From: Clostridiaceae bacterium
Lineage (GTDB): Bacteria; Bacillota; Clostridia; Saccharofermentanales; DTU023
Assembly: GCA_012841255.1 (NCBI GenBank)
Contig: DUUZ01000022.1
Coordinates: 1-12,919, forward strand
Direction: 5' to 3'
DNA: 12,919 nucleotides
A model generated the notes under the pieces. It had not been told where the DNA came from. It ran no database searches and saw nothing but the letters and a program-made list of their open reading frames with translations. Positions 1 to 5,307 of the stretch are shown one piece after another. The translations under genes and the position numbers were made by a program. Position 1 is the first letter of the stretch; each line of letters starts with the position of its first letter.

Positions 1-243
1 AGGGTCAACGCAATTGCCCCCGGTTTCCTTCTGACTGACCAGAACAGGTACCTGCTTGAAAATGAAGATGGTTCACCGACGCCGCGGGGTGAGAAGGTCC
101 TGGCCAAGACCCCCATGGCCCGCTACGGGGAGCCGGAGGAGATGGCCGGGGCGGTCATCTGGCTCTGCTCGGATGCGGCCTCCTTTGTCAATGGCGCAAT
201 TATCCCGATTGACGGCGGTTTTTCTGCCTATTGGGGTGTGTAA
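1..243 (+). CDS. Short-chain dehydrogenase/reductase (SDR), C-terminal part; probable hexuronate-pathway reductase
   Basis: The left edge cuts this gene, leaving the last 80 codons and a TAA stop. The visible protein has the SDR C-terminal pattern: RVNAIAPGF just after the lost active-site region, a flexible substrate loop with TPRGEKVL, then RYGEPEEMAGAVIWLCSDAA, ASFVNGAIIPIDGGFSAYWGV at the end (VNGA plus the DGG motif). Rossmann and YxxxK parts lie outside the window, so cofactor and catalytic residues cannot be checked. The operon partners (KDG kinase, KDPG aldolase) suggest an NAD(P)H-dependent reductase of a uronate or ketouronate, such as the SDR-type fructuronate reductase found in Bacillus-like exu loci; a KduD-type 2-dehydro-3-deoxygluconate 5-dehydrogenase is the main alternative. 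SDR membership is secure; the substrate is inference from context. Confidence 0.85.
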   Translation, partial: RVNAIAPGFLLTDQNRYLLENEDGSPTPRGEKVLAKTPMARYGEPEEMAGAVIWLCSDAASFVNGAIIPIDGGFSAYWGV

Positions 244-281
244 CTTAAATAAATAATTTTACAGGATGGAAGGGAAAATCC

Positions 282-1334
282 ATGGCTCATATTAAAATTG
301 AAGATCTGAAAAACTTTTGCGCGAAAGCACTGGTCCAGGAGGGAATGGACCGGGGTCACGCAGAAATCGTGGCGGATGTGCTCTCGTCGACGGACGCCTT
401 CGGGACCTATTCACACGGGACCAAGAACCTCCACAACTATATCCGGAAATTCCGGGTTGCCGGTGCGGATATCAAGGGTCAGCCGCAGGTGGTGCGCGAG
501 GGCTCGGGCTTTGCCGTGATTGACGCTCATAACAGCCTGGGTATGATCCCCGCCGTAGAGGCGATGGAACTGGCCTGTGACAAGGCCGCCCAGGCGGGAA
601 TTGCGCTCGTGACGGTCAAGAACAGCTGTCATTTCGGGGCAGCCGGCTATTATGCCAATCTGGCGGCCAAGAGAGGGATGATCGGTCTTGCCTTCAGCAA
701 TGTCGATCCCAATATGACCATTCCCGGTGCCCGCAGCATGATCATCGGCAATAACCCTTTGGCTTATGCCGCACCGGCTACAGACCATCCCAGTCTTTTC
801 TTTGATATCGCCTTGAGCAATGTCGCCTCCCTGAAGGTGGTCCAGGCCCGCAAGGACGGCCTTGAGATTCCGGATAACTGGATTGTCGACAAGGATGGGC
901 TGCCGACGACCAGTCCGGCAAATTATCCGGAGGAAGGTGCCATGCAGCCCATGGCTGCCCATAAGGGCTATGGGCTTGCCGTGCTGGTCGACCTTCTTAC
1001 CGGCATTTTGTCGGGCGGGGCAACCAGCATGAGCGGCGATATTGTCTCCTGGATCTTCCAGCTTGAGAAACCCAACAATGTCTCCCATACCTTCATCGCC
1101 ATTGATCCGGCGCTTTTCGGGGTCGAAAACACAGCAGAGGAGACGGCTCAGCTGGCCGGCAAGCTGCGAAATGCCCCCAAAGCCAAGGGTGCTGACCGCA
1201 TCTATACCCCGGGTGAGATCGAATGGGGAAAATATGAGAAGGCTGAAGCGGAAGGCATTGACCTCCCCGCCGATGTTGAGGAATCCCTCCGGGGCCTGGC
1301 CGAAGAGCTCAAGCTTGAACTGCCCCTGTTTTAG
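282..1334 (+). CDS. Ldh2-family malate/L-lactate/2-oxoacid dehydrogenase (YjmC-like)
   Basis: A 350-residue protein of the Ldh2/AllD/YiaK family, NAD(P)H-dependent 2-hydroxyacid dehydrogenases with a fold unlike classical LDH. It shows the family signatures: an SHG motif with the conserved His45, NSCHFGAAGYY with His117 around residues 114-124, an NNP segment near residue 165, and AHKGYGLAVLVDLLTGILSGG in the C-terminal half. Length is normal for the family. The start at 282 follows a GGAAGGGA-type ribosome binding site about 9 bases upstream. It lies 38 bases after the SDR gene and just before KDPG aldolase. B. subtilis has a relative, yjmC, in its hexuronate operon, which supports a sugar-acid role, but the substrate there is not established to my knowledge. 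Relatives use malate, ureidoglycolate, diketogulonate or sulfolactate, so the specific reaction is left open. Confidence 0.88.
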   Translation: MAHIKIEDLKNFCAKALVQEGMDRGHAEIVADVLSSTDAFGTYSHGTKNLHNYIRKFRVAGADIKGQPQVVREGSGFAVIDAHNSLGMIPAVEAMELACDKAAQAGIALVTVKNSCHFGAAGYYANLAAKRGMIGLAFSNVDPNMTIPGARSMIIGNNPLAYAAPATDHPSLFFDIALSNVASLKVVQARKDGLEIPDNWIVDKDGLPTTSPANYPEEGAMQPMAAHKGYGLAVLVDLLTGILSGGATSMSGDIVSWIFQLEKPNNVSHTFIAIDPALFGVENTAEETAQLAGKLRNAPKAKGADRIYTPGEIEWGKYEKAEAEGIDLPADVEESLRGLAEELKLELPLF

Positions 1335-1345
1335 GAGGTCCTGAT

Positions 1346-1981
1346 ATGGTGCTGAAACGTTTGGAGAAGGCCGCAATCGTTCCGGTTGTGGTGATTGAAG
1401 ATGCGGACCATGCGGTTCCGGCTGCCAACGCCCTGCTTGCCGGCGGTATCGATGTGATGGAGATCACGCTCCGGACACCCGCCGGACTGGAGGCCATCAG
1501 ACAGGTCTCTGCCCGCTGCCCCAAGATGCTGGTCGGTGCCGGGACTGTGACGACCCTGGATGAATGCAAGGCGGCCGTCAAGGCCGGGGCTCTTTTTATT
1601 GTCATGCCGGGCTTCAATGGCGAAGTCGTCAAATGGTGCCGGGACAAGGGAGTTGCGGTGACTCCCGGCTGTGTGACTCCGACGGAGATCATGGAAGCGC
1701 TGGCTTACGGCTTGACCGTTTTGAAGTTTTTCCCGGCCGGGGTCTACGGGGGCCTTTCAGCCATGAAGGCCTTGTCAGGACCCTTCCCCGGTGTGAAGTT
1801 TATCCCCACAGGCGGGGTAAATACCGAAAATCTGGCGGAGTTTCTGAGTGCGCCCTTCGTGCACGCCGTAGGCGGCAGTTGGGTTTGTACCAAAAAAGAT
1901 ATTAAGGAAGGCAATTTTGACGTGATCACCCGGCTGAGTGCGGAGGCCCGCGCCCAGGTTCCGGAGAGAAATGAAGCGTAA
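1346..1981 (+). CDS. eda: 2-dehydro-3-deoxy-phosphogluconate (KDPG) aldolase
   Basis: A 211-residue class I aldolase cleaving KDPG to pyruvate and glyceraldehyde-3-phosphate, the last step of hexuronate/Entner-Doudoroff catabolism; cytosolic. Family motifs are complete: MEITLRTP with general-base Glu39, VGAGTVTT at 63-70, MPGF at 87-90, and KFFPAG with Schiff-base Lys127, then the phosphate-binding IPTGGV loop and a GGSW segment near the C-terminus. Length matches the usual 205-215 residues. The AGGAGG ribosome binding site at 1333-1338 overlaps the upstream gene's stop codon (1332-1334), so translation is probably coupled. Only 21 bases separate it from the KDG kinase, the enzyme that makes its substrate. 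Some family members also accept 6-phospho-galactonate; the neighbouring kinase makes KDPG the likely substrate. Confidence 0.95.
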   Translation: MVLKRLEKAAIVPVVVIEDADHAVPAANALLAGGIDVMEITLRTPAGLEAIRQVSARCPKMLVGAGTVTTLDECKAAVKAGALFIVMPGFNGEVVKWCRDKGVAVTPGCVTPTEIMEALAYGLTVLKFFPAGVYGGLSAMKALSGPFPGVKFIPTGGVNTENLAEFLSAPFVHAVGGSWVCTKKDIKEGNFDVITRLSAEARAQVPERNEA

Positions 1982-2002
1982 GACTGGACAGGAGACAGAA
2001 TA

Positions 2003-3031
2003 ATGCGTGTGATGACTTTTGGTGAAATTATGATCCGTTTGAAACCTCCGGGAGTTGAACGGTTTTTCCAGAGCCCGGTGCTTGAGGCGACTTTTGGAGG
2101 CGGTGAAGCCAATGTTGCCGTTTCCCTGGCCAATTATGGCTTTGACGCCGCCTATGCAACGGTGCTTCCGGAGAATGTCCTGGGTGATGAGTGCATCCGC
2201 GAGCTCAGGCGCTTCGGCGTCGACACCCGCCATGTCAGGCGCGGTGCCGGACGCATGGGTATTTATTTCCTGGAGGCCGGTGCCAACCAGCTGCCCAGCA
2301 AGGTTGTATACGACCGTGCGGATTCCGCCATTGCACTGGCAAAACCGGGTGACATGGATTGGGATGAAGTTTTTGAAGGCGTTGACTGGTTTCATATTAC
2401 CGGCATTACCCCCGCCATCTCAGAGAGTGCCATGCAGCTTTCCCTGGAAAGCGTGAAAGCCGCCAAGGAGCGGGGCATCACGGTTTCCTGTGATCTTAAC
2501 TACAGAAAGAACCTGTGGAAATACGGAAAGGAAGCCTCTGAAGTCATGCGGGAACTGGCCCGCTATGTCGACGTGACCATCGCCAATGAGGAAGATGTTC
2601 AAAAATCCCTGGGCATCAAGGTCCAGGGGATCGAGGTGGAAAGCGGGGACCTGGACCGGGAGAAATACCGGCTCCTGTCCGACAAGGTGCTGGAACAGTA
2701 TCCCGGTATGAAGCTCATTGCAATCACCTTGCGCGAGAGCATCAATGCGGATATGAACGGCTGGGCGGCCTGTCTGAACGACCGTGAATCCTTCTATGAA
2801 AGCCGGCGCTATGAGATCACTGACATTGTGGACCGGGTAGGGGGCGGCGACTCGTTCTCGGCCGGCCTGATCTACGGTCTCAATGCCTATCAGTCCCCTG
2901 GGGATGCCCTGGAGTTTGCCGTTGCGGCCAGCTGCCTCAAGCATTCGATCAGCGGCGACTTCAACCGGGTCAGTGCGGATGATGTTGAAAAATTAATGGG
3001 AGGCGATGGCTCGGGCCGTGTTTTGAGATAA
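2003..3031 (+). CDS. kdgK: 2-dehydro-3-deoxygluconate (KDG) kinase, PfkB family
   Basis: A 342-residue PfkB/ribokinase-family sugar kinase that phosphorylates KDG with ATP to KDPG, directly feeding the aldolase upstream. The N-terminal GGGEANVAVSLANYG (residues 32-46) is the PfkB substrate-side signature. The C-terminal signature is DRVGGGDSFSAGLIYGL, with catalytic-base Asp283 and the GGGD anion hole, then an ASCLKHSISGDFNRVS segment typical of KDG kinases. The start at 2003 follows AGGAG at 1990-1994. Length is at the upper end for the family, accounted for by an acidic insertion around residues 205-220. PfkB kinases are hard to separate by sequence alone, but the operon with KDPG aldolase makes KDG the best substrate; fructokinase or another PfkB activity is less likely. 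Confidence 0.93.
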   Translation: MRVMTFGEIMIRLKPPGVERFFQSPVLEATFGGGEANVAVSLANYGFDAAYATVLPENVLGDECIRELRRFGVDTRHVRRGAGRMGIYFLEAGANQLPSKVVYDRADSAIALAKPGDMDWDEVFEGVDWFHITGITPAISESAMQLSLESVKAAKERGITVSCDLNYRKNLWKYGKEASEVMRELARYVDVTIANEEDVQKSLGIKVQGIEVESGDLDREKYRLLSDKVLEQYPGMKLIAITLRESINADMNGWAACLNDRESFYESRRYEITDIVDRVGGGDSFSAGLIYGLNAYQSPGDALEFAVAASCLKHSISGDFNRVSADDVEKLMGGDGSGRVLR

Positions 3032-3057
3032 GCAGGCTTCAACTGTCGCATGATTGT

Positions 3058-3087
3058 CCGCCCCCGGTTCCAGGGAATCGGGGGCGG
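3058..3087 (+). other. Strong intercistronic hairpin, 13-bp stem
   Basis: Arms 3058-3070 and 3075-3087 pair over 13 bp without bulges (nine GC-rich pairs CCGCCCCCG/CGGGGGCGG, one G-U, then TTC/GAA) around a CAGG loop. No T-tract follows, so this is not a normal intrinsic terminator. The 3' arm ends inside the GGAGG at 3086-3090, the nearest ribosome-binding-like sequence for the transporter start at 3105, so the hairpin may limit transporter translation or stabilise the upstream kdgK mRNA end. The structure is seen directly; its role is inference. Confidence 0.7.
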
Positions 3088-3104
3088 AGGACGGGAAAAG
3101 AATA

Positions 3105-3848
3105 ATGATCTATTTTTATATCGTAGTTTTCCTCATGCACATCATGGAAACGATCGCGGGATTCGGCTCCACTTCCATTGGCATTCCTATCCTGGCCCTG
3201 GCCATCGGGACCGAGAAATCCCTCCTCCTGCTGTCGGCAGCCGGTCTGGCTCTGTGCCTGATTGTTCTTTCCACCCAATACAAAAAAATCCAGTACAAGG
3301 AGCTCTTCATCATCCTGGCCTGTATCGTGCCCATCATGCCCGTCGGCTACCTCCTGTACGCGAAACTGCGGACCACGGAATGGATCCTGCGGCTGATCAT
3401 GGGCACATTCATCACGATTATTTCAGCCCGGGAGATCTGGCGGCGGATTGTCAGAAAGGACAACTCGGACCCGCCCCGCTGGCTGATCTACAGCTCGCTT
3501 GGGGTCGGTGCCATCGTGCAGGGCATGCTGTCCATCGGAGGGGCCCTGATCAATGTCTACGCGCTGACCCGGATCAAGGACAAGAGTGAATTCCGAGCCA
3601 CCATGGTCGTGGTCTGGCTGGTCACCAATATCATTTCACTCATGTTCAGGGTCTTCGTTCTTCACGCCTATACCCCCGCCATGTGGACTGCCGTACTCTA
3701 CTCCCTGCCTCTGATCGGCGCGGCTTATTATCTGGGCAATAAGCTGCATAACAGAATCCCCAACGAGCGCTTTGCAAATGTCGTTTATTGCATCCAGCTG
3801 ACCAGCGGCATCATCTCCATCAGCAGCGGCATTGCCCTGCTGGTGTAA
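3105..3848 (+). CDS. TSUP (TauE/SafE/YfcA) family membrane transporter
   Basis: A 247-residue, very hydrophobic integral membrane protein with roughly seven to eight predicted helices. TSUP family hallmarks are present: an N-terminal membrane segment with AGFGSTSIGIPIL (residues about 18-30), which matches the G(F/L)G...G(I/V)P repeat, and the paired second-half motif with GAIVQGMLSIGGALINVYAL. Known TSUP proteins move anions such as sulfite, sulfoacetate, thiosulfate or 2-oxo/hydroxy acids, often as exporters; the substrate here is unknown. It lies 73 bases after kdgK, across the hairpin at 3058-3087, so it could share the sugar-acid operon. The ATG at 3105 is preferred over an in-frame TTG at 3054, because the extra 17 residues are polar, would be encoded by the hairpin, and lack a ribosome binding site. 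GGAGG at 3086-3090 is rather distant (14 bases). Confidence 0.85.
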   Translation: MIYFYIVVFLMHIMETIAGFGSTSIGIPILALAIGTEKSLLLLSAAGLALCLIVLSTQYKKIQYKELFIILACIVPIMPVGYLLYAKLRTTEWILRLIMGTFITIISAREIWRRIVRKDNSDPPRWLIYSSLGVGAIVQGMLSIGGALINVYALTRIKDKSEFRATMVVVWLVTNIISLMFRVFVLHAYTPAMWTAVLYSLPLIGAAYYLGNKLHNRIPNERFANVVYCIQLTSGIISISSGIALLV

Positions 3849-4078
3849 TACATTGCCATGGGAGCAGCCCTGCAACAGACGGGAGAGTAAGTTGTTGTAC
3901 TGTATATTTAGTCGATATTTGTTTTAACAAATGTTTTTATTCACTTGATCTTGTTTATTCTGAAGTCACTTCCAGTGCTGCTGTCCGGGGCTGGAACAGT
4001 CTCCACGGGTACCGTATATTTGTCCGGAACATGAAATAATTATACGAGCCCTGCAAGCGTTTGCTTGGAGGTTCCATA
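3849..4078. other. AT-rich intergenic spacer with small inverted repeats
   Basis: This spacer is clearly richer in A and T than the coding regions. It contains a weak terminator-like hairpin (annotated separately at 3917-3938), a TTCCAG/CTGGAA inverted repeat (3970-3975 and 3991-3996, 15-base loop), and a CAAGC-GTTT-GCTTG hairpin at 4054-4067 that touches the GGAGG at 4067-4071. No recognisable tRNA, riboswitch or long ORF was found. A promoter for the downstream membrane-protein gene is expected here, but no convincing -35/-10 pair with 16-18 base spacing was seen. Confidence 0.4.
3917..3938 (+). terminator. Weak terminator-like hairpin after the transporter gene
   Basis: ATTTGT (3917-3922) pairs with ACAAAT (3927-3932) around a TTTA loop, followed by G and five Ts (3934-3938). 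It lies 69 bases after the transporter stop. The 6-bp stem is almost all A-T, so stability is poor. It may mark the end of the hexuronate operon, but this is tentative. Confidence 0.35.
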
Positions 4079-4126
4079 ATGAAAGCGATTGAATCGCTGG
4101 ATGAGGAAGCGGGGTGGCTGCTATGA
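4079..4126 (+). CDS. Possible 15-codon ORF overlapping the next start (leader peptide?)
   Basis: ATG at 4079 is preceded by a very good TTGGAGG ribosome binding site (4065-4071, 7 bases away) and encodes MKAIESLDEEAGWLL. Its TGA stop (4124-4126) overlaps the ATG of the membrane-protein gene as ATGA at 4123-4126. This arrangement fits translational coupling: ribosomes that finish the short ORF could restart on the membrane protein, whose own start has only a weak GGGG-like site. The peptide has no recognisable domain and no run of a regulatory amino acid. It may be only a coupling device, a real small protein, or chance. Confidence 0.4.
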   Translation: MKAIESLDEEAGWLL

Positions 4127-4536
4127 CCACTAAAGCTAGACAAACAAGGCTGGCGCTCCTGCTCGGAGTGCTTGTCGCACTTTTCACTGCTACGATTTTT
4201 GCTGTGGGTGTCGGAATCCTGAACGGGACGCCCCTCCTTTTGCAAAATATCCTGGCCATGTCGGTATTGGGCCTGATCCTCGGATCCATTGCTTTTCTAT
4301 TCCTTTTCTTCCGGCTCTATTATGCTCTGGGCATTTATGCGGCCGGACTGGTTCTGGGATCTGCTGTCATGATTTCCACCTTCCTGAAGGGGGTCGCAGG
4401 CTGGGAGGATCTGATCGGACTTCTGTCCTATCTCTTACTGGTCGGCATGGGGCTGGCCCTGGGATTGCTGGTCCAGCTTATTGTCTATCTTGTCCAGCGG
4501 AACAAGAAGGCGAAAGAAGGCGGGCAGGCTCCATAG
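4123..4536 (+). CDS. Unrecognised small four-helix membrane protein
   Basis: A 137-residue protein not recognised as a known family. Four hydrophobic segments are visible, at about residues 9-31, 38-66, 68-89 and 96-124. The N-terminus (TTKARQTR) and the C-terminal tail (QRNKKAKEGGQAP) are positively charged, which suggests both face the cytoplasm. No catalytic motif, signal peptide cleavage site or transporter signature was seen. Start choice: the ATG at 4123 overlaps the stop of the 15-codon ORF; an in-frame GTG at 4114 (three residues longer, GAGGAAG only 4 bases upstream) is the alternative. A strong terminator follows at 4555, so this gene is transcriptionally separate from the lysine operon downstream. 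Whether it has anything to do with lysine or uronate metabolism cannot be told from the sequence. Confidence 0.7.
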   Translation: MTTKARQTRLALLLGVLVALFTATIFAVGVGILNGTPLLLQNILAMSVLGLILGSIAFLFLFFRLYYALGIYAAGLVLGSAVMISTFLKGVAGWEDLIGLLSYLLLVGMGLALGLLVQLIVYLVQRNKKAKEGGQAP

Positions 4537-4554
4537 CTCCATGGATGCAAGAGA

Positions 4555-4592
4555 AGCCGGGCAGACAGCTCCCGTTGCCTGTCCGGCTTTTT
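4555..4592 (+). terminator. Intrinsic terminator after the membrane-protein gene
   Basis: AGCCGGGCAG (4555-4564) pairs with CTGTCCGGCT (4579-4588) over 10 bp with one G-U pair, enclosing a 14-base loop, and is followed directly by TTTTT (4588-4592). It lies 18 bases after the stop codon at 4536 and insulates the lysine operon promoter just downstream. Confidence 0.85.
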
Positions 4593-4618
4593 CATGCTGA
4601 TTTTGCCCGGCCGGCGGC

Positions 4619-4648
4619 TTGCCAGCGGAAAGAGTATTCCGTTATAAT
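4619..4648 (+). promoter_or_regulatory. Sigma70/SigA-type promoter of the lysine-fermentation operon
   Basis: A -35 box TTGCCA (4619-4624, five of six consensus bases) and a perfect -10 box TATAAT (4643-4648) are separated by 18 bases. Transcription should begin near 4655, giving a leader of about 250 bases before the kal start codon, with the lysine aptamer starting about 40 bases into the RNA. Its position between the upstream terminator and the riboswitch supports it. Confidence 0.8.
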
Positions 4649-4693
4649 TGACAGGCCGGAAGGCAGATCGGGAACTTTGACAACCTAACGACA

Positions 4694-4850
4694 ATAGAGG
4701 AGCAGCGAAAGGGTAGCTGCGGTAGAAAACCCGGGATCGGGGCCGCATTGAAGTATTCGTTGGCGAAGGGCTTTCGGGCGGTCCCGCCTGTCTGACCCTG
4801 GTAGGCCGGACCAAGGACGGTTTACTGTCATGCACTGCATGAAGCGCTAT
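4694..4850 (+). promoter_or_regulatory. Lysine riboswitch (L-box) aptamer controlling lysine fermentation
   Basis: The five-stem lysine aptamer can be folded by eye. P1 is ATAG 4694-4697 with CTAT 4847-4850. J1/2 is AGGAGC (consensus AGAGGUGC). P2 is CAGCGAA 4703-4709 with TTCGTTG 4756-4762, then an internal loop with GTA and TGAAG (loop-E-like), P2a TGCGG/CCGCA (4718-4722, 4743-4747) and CCCG/CGGG closing loop GGAT (4734-4737). The conserved GCCGAAG element appears as GGCGAAGG (4762-4769). P3 is CGGGCG/CGCCTG (4775-4780, 4785-4790) with loop GTCC. P4 is TAGGCCG/CGGTTTA (4802-4808, 4818-4824). The diagnostic ACTGTCA is at 4824-4830. P5 is CATGC/GCATG (4829-4833, 4837-4841). J5/1 is AAGCG. The L2 and L3 loops are complementary (GGGAT with GTCCC), the family's kissing interaction. 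P1 is short (4 bp). Its place before lysine-degradation genes agrees with the ligand. Confidence 0.88.
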
Positions 4851-4887
4851 GCATATTTTTTCGAAAATAGGCGGCGCTTATTTTTTT
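4842..4887 (+). terminator. Riboswitch expression platform: terminator sharing the P1 3' strand
   Basis: AAGCGC (4842-4847) pairs with GCGCTT (4874-4879). After a 2-base bulge, TGC (4850-4852) pairs with GCG (4871-4873, including one G-U). After one mismatch, TATTTT (4854-4859) pairs with AAAATA (4864-4869) around a TTCG tetraloop. A4880 and seven Ts (4881-4887) follow. The 5' arm contains all of J5/1 and the P1 3' strand (4842-4850), so the terminator and the ligand-bound aptamer cannot coexist. This is the layout of ON switches such as the B. subtilis pbuE adenine riboswitch: with lysine bound, read-through into kal; without it, termination. Structure is seen; the logic is inferred. Confidence 0.87.
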
Positions 4888-4906
4888 GACAAGTAAAGGA
4901 GACGGT

Positions 4907-5293
4907 ATGGCAATTGAAGCAATGATCCGCGTGCGCATGGGCGCAGGGGATGCACATTATGGAGGGGGGCTGGTGGACGGAGCCCACATGCTGAAGCTTT
5001 TCGGAGATGTGGCAACGGAACTCCTGATCCGCCGCGACGGCGATGAGGGGCTTTTCCGGGCCTATGACAGTGTGGATTTTCTGGCCCCTGTCATGGCCGG
5101 GGATTTCATTGAAGTCCGCGGCTGGATTGCCGAGGAAGGCAACTCCTCCCGGAAAATGCAATTTGAGGCCTGGAAGGTGATTGCGCCCCGGCCGGATCTT
5201 TCCGATTCCGCAGCAGACCTTCTGGAGGAACCGCTTTTGGTCTGCCGGGCCTCCGGGACCTGTATCACACCCAAATCCAAACAGAGAAAATAA
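4907..5293 (+). CDS. kal: 3-aminobutyryl-CoA ammonia-lyase
   Basis: A 128-residue hotdog-fold enzyme that eliminates ammonia from L-3-aminobutyryl-CoA to give crotonyl-CoA, the last specific step of lysine fermentation before reduction to butyryl-CoA. Recognisable family sequence includes IRVRMGAGDAHYGGGLVDGA near the N-terminus, LFGDVATELLI, DEGLFRAYDSVDFLAPVMAGDF in the middle, and GNSSRKMQFEAWKVI. Length matches known Kal proteins (about 125-130 residues). The ATG at 4907 is chosen over an in-frame TTG at 4886 because AGGAG (4897-4901) is correctly spaced for it and the TTG lies in the terminator T-tract. It is the first gene of the operon, downstream of the lysine riboswitch, and 14 bases before kce, which makes its substrate. 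Confidence 0.93.
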   Translation: MAIEAMIRVRMGAGDAHYGGGLVDGAHMLKLFGDVATELLIRRDGDEGLFRAYDSVDFLAPVMAGDFIEVRGWIAEEGNSSRKMQFEAWKVIAPRPDLSDSAADLLEEPLLVCRASGTCITPKSKQRK

Positions 5294-5307
5294 TAAGAGG
5301 AGGATCT

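Noticed and set aside
3054..3104. TTG start adding 17 residues to the TSUP transporter
   Set aside because: The extension would be encoded by the hairpin, is polar rather than membrane-like, and has no ribosome binding site; the ATG at 3105 begins directly at the first helix.
1..3848. Sulfo-Entner-Doudoroff (sulfoquinovose) operon, suggested by SDR, aldolase, ComC-like Ldh2 and a TauE-type transporter
   Set aside because: That pathway needs no KDG-type kinase because the C6 position already carries a sulfonate; the clear KDG kinase points to ordinary hexuronate/KDG metabolism.
4648..4682. Two perfect TTGACA boxes (4648-4653 and 4677-4682) as alternative -35 elements
   Set aside because: Neither has a -10-like hexamer 16-18 bases downstream, while TTGCCA (4619) and TATAAT (4643) form a well-spaced pair upstream of the whole aptamer.
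4694..4850. Cobalamin riboswitch, considered because the operon contains a B12 enzyme and the leader has a CCCGCCTGT stretch
   Set aside because: The conserved B12-box elements (GCCACTG region, AGGGAA, long P-stems) are missing, whereas stem order, ACTGTCA, P5 and the complementary L2/L3 loops fit the lysine class.
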